Shown here in pieces: positions 59,603-64,000 of a stretch of DNA of 64,000 bases. Source of the DNA: Corynebacterium suranareeae (GTDB lineage: Bacteria > Actinomycetota > Actinomycetes > Mycobacteriales > Mycobacteriaceae); NCBI RefSeq assembly GCF_002355155.1, contig NZ_AP017369.1, positions 2,914,001 to 2,978,000 of the forward strand, given 5' to 3'. The notes below the pieces were generated by a model that was not told the DNA's origin, searched no databases, and saw nothing but the letters and a program-made list of their open reading frames with translations. How positions within the stretch are numbered: the first letter of the stretch is position 1; each line of letters begins with the position of its first letter. Both the position numbers and the translations under genes were made by a program.

Positions 59603-59627
59603 GGTTAATACTTTTGCTGCATTAACC
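59603..59627 (-). promoter_or_regulatory. LysR-type operator (T-N11-A) upstream of the catabolic operon
   Basis: GGTTAAT (59603-59609), an 11-base spacer and ATTAACC (59621-59627) make a perfect inverted repeat with the T-N11-A form of LysR sites. It sits in the 326-base gap between the LysR gene and the transporter gene, the only structured feature besides a short CTTTTGG/CCAAAAG pair near 59653-59674. Confidence 0.65.
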
Positions 59628-59763
59628 TTTGCAAATAAGGAATCGTGCACTTTTGGCTCACTGCCCAAAAGCCACAAAATTTATGAAAAAATCTTTGTTT
59701 CGAAACCTCTTTCAGGGGTGTACGGGCATTCCCTAAGAGAGATTTCACGGAACTCAAGGGCGC

Positions 59764-60651
59764 TCAAGGGTTAAAAATCTCCAACGCAATATCGATGACC
59801 GCATCCCGAGCAACTCGCCCTGCCCCCTGCATCCATGCCACACCATGACGTAGCTCCACAGAGCACTGCTTGATTGGCAAAGTCACCGTATTTGCTGGCG
59901 CCAACTTTCCTGTGCTCTGCGTAGTAACCGCAACCCCAACCCCGACCTCAACCAACAATAACGCCATATACGGATCATTTACCTGCTGGCTAATCCTTGG
60001 CACAAACCCGGCCTCAGCACACAACTGAAAAGTGGAATTTCTAAAAACAGAACCAGGAAACTCCGGTGTGGTCACAAAACCTTCATCAGATAAATCCGCC
60101 AAATCCACCACATCTTCCCCCGCAAGACGATGATTCTTCGGCAGCACCACACAAAAACCCTCAACGCTAATCAGCTGAGTTTCAATCTCTGGATCCTCAA
60201 TGGGCAATCCCATCAGCGTGATATCCAAAGCCCCCAAACGCAACAAACTCACTGCCTCTTTAGTGAGCTTTTGCCCAACAAGCTCCAACTCCACATTGGG
60301 CAAACGCTTACGCACCTCACTTGTCAGCAACGGCAACGTTGAATAGTTCAACACCCCCGAAAAGCCAACACGCACGACACCAACGATTTCCCCCTCAGCG
60401 GCATTCACCGCTTCCCGAGCCACCGCAGTGCTGGCAACAATTTCCCTGGCATGGGGCAAAAACGCTTTCCCCGCAGCGGTTAACTCCACCGACCTAGTAC
60501 TGCGATCAAAAAGCTTCTGCCCCAGTTCCGCCTCCAGCTTCCGAATCAACTGGCTCAAAGGTGATTGCGCCATCCCCAAACGAATTGCCGCATTACTAAA
60601 ATGCAATTCCTCTGCGACAACGATAAAGCCTTCCAACCACCGAATCTCCAC
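59764..60651 (-). CDS. LysR-family transcriptional regulator
   Basis: 295 residues. The helix-turn-helix is RWLEGFIVVAEELHFSNAAIRLGMAQSPLSQLIRKLEAELGQKLFDRSTRSVELTAAGKAFLPHA, then a periplasmic-binding-protein-like co-inducer domain (about 90-290). It starts with GTG at 60651. Placed between the five-gene operon and the SDR gene; the T-N11-A palindrome upstream of the operon is its likely target. The ligand is presumably a substrate or intermediate of the cluster. Confidence 0.9.
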   Translation of the reverse strand: MEIRWLEGFIVVAEELHFSNAAIRLGMAQSPLSQLIRKLEAELGQKLFDRSTRSVELTAAGKAFLPHAREIVASTAVAREAVNAAEGEIVGVVRVGFSGVLNYSTLPLLTSEVRKRLPNVELELVGQKLTKEAVSLLRLGALDITLMGLPIEDPEIETQLISVEGFCVVLPKNHRLAGEDVVDLADLSDEGFVTTPEFPGSVFRNSTFQLCAEAGFVPRISQQVNDPYMALLLVEVGVGVAVTTQSTGKLAPANTVTLPIKQCSVELRHGVAWMQGAGRVARDAVIDIALEIFNP

Positions 60652-60797
60652 GAGGACTAATCCTATCGTGGATGGACTTTAGGCATTCGGATCAAGATCT
60701 ACCGAGCATTTCCATATAGCTCACATCACGTTTTAGCAGTCTGAATCACGCTTAGCATTGGACATGGACATTCTTCGATACCTCAAGGAGGTAGATC

Positions 60798-61568
60798 ATG
60801 ACATTTCCAGTACTAGAAAATAAAGTCGCGATTGTCACTGGCGCTGCGATGGGAATGGGTGAAGCCACCGCCCGACTATTTGCTGAAGCTGGTGCCAAAG
60901 TTGTTGTCGCTGACTTTAATGAAGAAAAAGGTCAAGCCGTTGTGGATGACCTGCTAAGCAGTGGGGCGGAAGCCCTATTCGTCAAGGTAGATATTTCCCA
61001 AGGTGATCAAGTCGAGGCAATGGTTGCATCGACTGTTGAGTGCTTTGGCAGGCTAGATGTGGCCGTCAATAATGCGGCATTAACTCCCGATAATGCCCCG
61101 GTTTCAGAGTTCGATGAAGACTATTGGGATCGCCTGTTAGCTGTGGATTTGAAGGGCACTGCCCTATCGATGAAATATGAGCTTCGGCAGCTAATTGCTC
61201 AAGGCGGTGGCGGTTCGATCATTAATATTTCCTCGGTGTCAGGGTTTAGGCCACAACCAAATAACGTCGCTTATGTTGCTGCTAAACATGGTGTCGTCGG
61301 TATGACAAAGGTCGCCGCCCTGGAGAACGGTGCACACAATATCAGGATCAACTCGGTTGCTCCTGGCGCCATTGATACCCCAATGCTTCGTGGTGCTCTC
61401 GAGGAAACTGGCCAGACTGAAGAAGAGTTCGCACCGATGCTCAGTTTACTCGGCCGTTTTGGCCAGGCACGTGAGATTGCACAAGCAAGTCTCTGGCTCG
61501 CCTCAGATCTGTCATCTTATGTAACCGGTACGACAATTCACGTGGATGCCGGATACACCAGTCGCTAG
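60798..61568 (+). CDS. Short-chain dehydrogenase/reductase (SDR)
   Basis: 256 residues of classical SDR. The cofactor motif is VTGAAMGMGEATARLFAEAG, acidic D in VVADFNEEKG (suggesting NAD preference), NNAAL, catalytic Ser in NISSVSG and Y-x3-K in YVAAKHGVVGM near residue 153. It should interconvert an alcohol and a ketone. AAGGAGG precedes the ATG. Transcribed away from the LysR gene and ending in its own terminator. Confidence 0.9.
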   Translation: MTFPVLENKVAIVTGAAMGMGEATARLFAEAGAKVVVADFNEEKGQAVVDDLLSSGAEALFVKVDISQGDQVEAMVASTVECFGRLDVAVNNAALTPDNAPVSEFDEDYWDRLLAVDLKGTALSMKYELRQLIAQGGGGSIINISSVSGFRPQPNNVAYVAAKHGVVGMTKVAALENGAHNIRINSVAPGAIDTPMLRGALEETGQTEEEFAPMLSLLGRFGQAREIAQASLWLASDLSSYVTGTTIHVDAGYTSR

Positions 61569-61587
61569 AACTCCCGTCATTTTAGAA

Positions 61588-61621
61588 TTTGCCCCGAGAT
61601 CATCAAGGTTTCGGGGCAAAT
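61588..61621 (+). terminator. Terminator after SDR gene
   Basis: TTTGCCCCGA pairs with TTTCGGGGCAAA, 20-50 bases past the stop. Confidence 0.7.
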
Positions 61622-61673
61622 CCCGTTTAAACCCTTCTTTAGCAAGAAATCAGTAGCGTCCCTAAAGCGATGC

Positions 61674-61784
61674 TATTCTCACGTGTAAGTGGGCAGGACT
61701 CTCTAAGCCACTGCCCCCATTAATTGAAACGCCGTCGTCGCGAATACCAGGCAATAGCTTGAAGCATCGCGCGGGGGCGTTTTT
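61674..61784 (+). ncRNA. Possible small RNA of about 98 bases
   Basis: A -10-like box TATTCT at 61674-61679 is followed by a region with two hairpins. The first has GGGCAG/CTGCCC arms around 61690-61717. The second is a terminator-like stem AACGCC (61728-61733) with GGCGTT (61776-61781) plus inner TCGCG pairing, ending in TTTTT. The transcript would run from about 61687 to 61784. No open frame is inside. I do not recognise the RNA. Confidence 0.5.
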
Positions 61785-61847
61785 CATTCCCCGCAAGATA
61801 TGGAAGACCACTGCGCTGCGCTGATTGGGCTCGGGTTTGCACTTGAA

Positions 61848-62115
61848 GCGTTTATCGCCTGTTTAAGACCTCGAGATTTTCGAATAAGTATTTGTACGGG
61901 TAAAGCCCTGAAAACCTCTTAAAAGCGATTCTGGAGCCTCGAAATTTTTGGGGCTAGACTCCAAAATTCCCTCTACACAGATGAGACCAAACATACATGA
62001 CAAGGAATCTCGAAAACCCAAAATTTTAGCACGTATGTTTGGTTTATCCTGCCTTAGGCCAGACAGGCATGACAAAGAATCGGGAAAACAAAAATCTTGG
62101 CACCTATGTTTGGTC
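61848..62115 (+). repeat. Twin-hairpin intergenic repeat family A, copy 3 (268 bp, diverged)
   Basis: It starts GCGTTTATCGCCTGTTTAA like copies 1 and 2, and ends ...TGTTTGGTC. Two tandem units keep CCAAAC...GTTTGG ends with a new 10-bp stem (61987-61996 with 62033-62042). The inner sequence differs strongly but hairpin ends and spacing are kept. The mobile element at 62123 lies right behind its end. Confidence 0.7.
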
Positions 62116-62122
62116 CGGGGAT
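62108..62122. repeat. 15-bp direct repeat flanking the element (left)
   Basis: GTTTGGTCCGGGGAT here is repeated exactly at 62742-62756 on the other side of the element, consistent with a target-site duplication. Confidence 0.7.
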
Positions 62123-62741
62123 TGTAAAGTGTCAGCACGTTGTGCACACTCAATGTCTAGTCCTTGTGCACGTTCTACCTCACTAGGTTGTGCACACACT
62201 GATCCGTAGCGGTGTGCACACCAACCTGAACCCGAGTACCAGTTTTAGTGCAGTAGATCCCCCGGGCTCGAGTGAGTTGAATCGATGCTTTGCCTCATCA
62301 CGTTTACGCTGCCACAGCGGTGGCGGGTGGCTTATCCACACTCCACGAATGCTGCAGCAAATTGATGTGAGACCCACCCTTGGCAAGAACAGTAGCCCGC
62401 TCATGGAATCGATGGTTCACATTCGCTCAGTGGGCTGACTTGGCCTTGGGAAACTATCCGTTGTGCCAGTCGGGCAGGAACAGCCTTCCGGGGGAGGTTC
62501 TAAGCCGACTTCAGAACCCTGTGATTGATGGACTGCGCGGGGTATATGGGTCGAATGTGATGATCGTGTACCTCTGAGCGCCTCAGGTAGGTATCAATCT
62601 ATTGTCAGCAGCCTGGGATTATGCCTGTGGTGGGGTCTTAGGGTGTGCACAATGTCATGACACTGTGCGTGCATAAGGTCATGACATTGTGCGTGAACAA
62701 GGTCATGACCTTAAGCGTGCACAACGTCTTGACACAGAACA
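62123..62741. mobile_element. Decayed 619-bp element with iteron arrays at both ends
   Basis: Both ends start TGT and match in inverted orientation (GTGTCA..ACGTTGTGCAC). The left end carries TGTGCAC at 62141, 62165, 62189 and 62213, spaced exactly 24 bases. The right end carries GTG(C/A)A(C/T) at 62645, 62669, 62693 and 62717, again every 24 bases, in units like GTGCACAAnGTCATGACA. A 15-bp direct repeat flanks it. The TGT/ACA ends and long duplication fit IS481-like insertion sequences, but no complete transposase frame remains. A perfect DnaA-box sequence TTATCCACA lies at 62332-62340. Confidence 0.7.
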
Positions 62742-62904
62742 GTTTGGTCCGGGGATAGTCCAGACCAAACCCGGGACCCAGACTCAAAAGTTAGGCCCCT
62801 GTGTCTGCTCCCATGCAACCAAACCATGCAAACAAACACATGAAACCGCTCACTTTCACATGGGACAAGCCCGAATACACCACCCCTGCCTTAAACGCCT
62901 TTAA

Positions 62905-63867
62905 TTAGACATCGCGTGCGATCAAATCATCCAGGTTCTCTGGGGACAGCAGGTATGGAGCAACCTCTAAAACAGTGAAGGCACCGCTTTGACCTTGCTG
63001 CTTCATGCGGTGAGCTGCGCGACCGAAGGCGATCTGTGCGGAGGCGGTGAAATCTGGGTTTCGGTCCAGCTTCAGGATGTATTCCACGGTGTGGTTGTAT
63101 CCGCCGGTGTCTGCGGTGGTGATCACGTGTCCGCCGTGTGGCATGCCGGTATGCTCGGCGTCGAAGGTTGCTTCGTCGATGAAGTTGACTTCTACTTCAT
63201 AGCCAACGAAGTAGTCGGGCATGGTGCGGATGTCGTTTTCGATGCGCTCGTGGTCGGCGGAATCTGCAACCACGAAGCATTGGCGTTTGTGGGTTTGCTT
63301 TCCGGTAAGCTCGCCTGCTTCGCCGCGGCGGGCTTTTTCCAAGGCTTCTTCGGATGGGAGGGTGTACTGGACGGCTTTTTGAACGCCAGGGATTCGTCGT
63401 AAAGCATCGGAGTGGCCCTGTGATAAACCTGGGCCCCAGAAGGTGTGCTGCTGGTGGTCGGCGAGCACTGCCGCGGCGTAGACGCGGTTGATGGAGAACA
63501 TGCCTGGGTCCCAGCCGGTGGACACCAGGGCGACGTTGCCAGCGGCACGTGCGGCTTCGTCCATGACCTGGCGGTGACGAGGCACATCGCGGTGGTTGTC
63601 GTAGGTGTCCACGGTGCAGGCGAACTGGGCAAACTTGGGTGCCTGCTCAGGGATGTCGGTGGCAGAACCCATGCACAAAAACAGCACGTCAACGTCATCG
63701 GCATGCTTGTCCACATCGGCGACATCAAAGACTGGCGTCTTTGTGTCGAGGGTTGCCCGGCGCGAGAAGATTCCTACAAGGTCCATGTCTGGCTGCTTGG
63801 CAATTAGCTTTTCGACGCTTCGTCCCAGATTTCCATAGCCTACGATCGCTACTCGGATGTTGGTCAT
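62905..63867 (-). CDS. ddh: meso-Diaminopimelate dehydrogenase
   Basis: 320 residues, the exact length of the C. glutamicum enzyme. It makes meso-diaminopimelate from tetrahydrodipicolinate, ammonia and NADPH in one step, for lysine and peptidoglycan. The NADPH fold opens MTNIRVAIVGYGNLGRSVEK. Substrate-binding residues lie in FLCMGSATDIPEQAPKF, TVDTYDNHRDVPRHRQVMDEAARAAGNVALVSTGWDPGMFSINR and HGGHVITTADTGGYNHTVEYILKLDRN. The ATG at 63867 has GGAGGAATAC upstream. A single gene with no close neighbour; a few other bacteria also have this enzyme. Confidence 0.97.
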   Translation of the reverse strand: MTNIRVAIVGYGNLGRSVEKLIAKQPDMDLVGIFSRRATLDTKTPVFDVADVDKHADDVDVLFLCMGSATDIPEQAPKFAQFACTVDTYDNHRDVPRHRQVMDEAARAAGNVALVSTGWDPGMFSINRVYAAAVLADHQQHTFWGPGLSQGHSDALRRIPGVQKAVQYTLPSEEALEKARRGEAGELTGKQTHKRQCFVVADSADHERIENDIRTMPDYFVGYEVEVNFIDEATFDAEHTGMPHGGHVITTADTGGYNHTVEYILKLDRNPDFTASAQIAFGRAAHRMKQQGQSGAFTVLEVAPYLLSPENLDDLIARDV

Positions 63868-64000
63868 GTTCTTGTATTCCTCCAATTGTGTGGTGGCACT
63901 GTCTTGCTAGAGCTTACCGAGATGCATACTTGAATGATGATTCAGGGACATCTCTTTCATCAGGATCGACAGCGCACATTTCGAATTGTTGAGCCTCTTG

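Noticed and set aside
62332..62340. TTATCCACA, a perfect DnaA box, as sign of a replication origin
   Set aside because: Only one perfect copy is present and there is no dnaA, dnaN or AT-rich unwinding region nearby.
62643..62736. Regular 24-bp repeats resembling a CRISPR array
   Set aside because: The units are joined with no unique spacers, and the same array exists inverted at the other end of the element; no cas genes are present.

Overview
The window reads as chromosome of Corynebacterium glutamicum or a very close relative. The grounds are the gene set: meso-diaminopimelate dehydrogenase (ddh), pyruvate:quinone oxidoreductase (pqo), an acetyl-CoA/CoA transferase (cat), mycothiol synthase together with a glutathione-peroxidase-fold enzyme, a PhoR/PhoS pair, an actinobacterial DUF3073 protein and a LmeA-like envelope protein. 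GC is moderate, and many genes start at or within a few bases of a -10 box, as is usual in this group. Species naming rests on recall of these proteins, not on a database search.

Layout. 1-2084: partial secreted surface protein with three internal repeats and a possible operator pair. 2.6-7.0 kb: tRNA-Lys, cat, dus, phoU. 7.8-11.9 kb: pstSCAB phosphate uptake operon. 12.2-18.9 kb: housekeeping genes (mycothiol synthase, LmeA-like protein, diacylglycerol kinase, nitrobindin-like protein, pabC, YgfZ, DUF3073). 19.6-28.1 kb and 33.9-39.5 kb: purine biosynthesis in separate blocks on the minus strand (purF-purM, purS-purQ-purL, purC, purB, purD), interleaved with a thioesterase, a TrhA-like membrane protein, a peroxidase, a putative deacetylase, dctA, an oligopeptidase B and an aminotransferase. 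41.5-43.7 kb: phoS-phoR, the likely regulator of the pst operon. 43.8-50.9 kb: MerR/TipAS regulator, a PLP fold-III enzyme, pqo, and two MFS transporters with a TetR regulator. 51-53.1 kb: a membrane-anchored protein with two GH16-like domains. 53.2-61.6 kb: an accessory catabolic cluster (MHS transporter, YciI-like protein, Zn-alcohol dehydrogenase, two KstD-like flavoproteins, LysR regulator, SDR). 61.6-62.9 kb: a possible small RNA and a decayed mobile element. 62.9-63.9 kb: ddh.

The least expected content is between genes. Three copies of a 261-268 bp element end in two tandem hairpins. Three copies of a different element have a fixed 35-38/39-35 base architecture and GACCAA/TTGGTC hairpins. 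A two-copy repeat differs mostly at third codon positions. A 619 bp element has TGT/ACA inverted ends, four 24-bp-spaced iterons at each end and a 15 bp target duplication; it sits directly against the third copy of the first repeat family. None of these can be named from the sequence alone.
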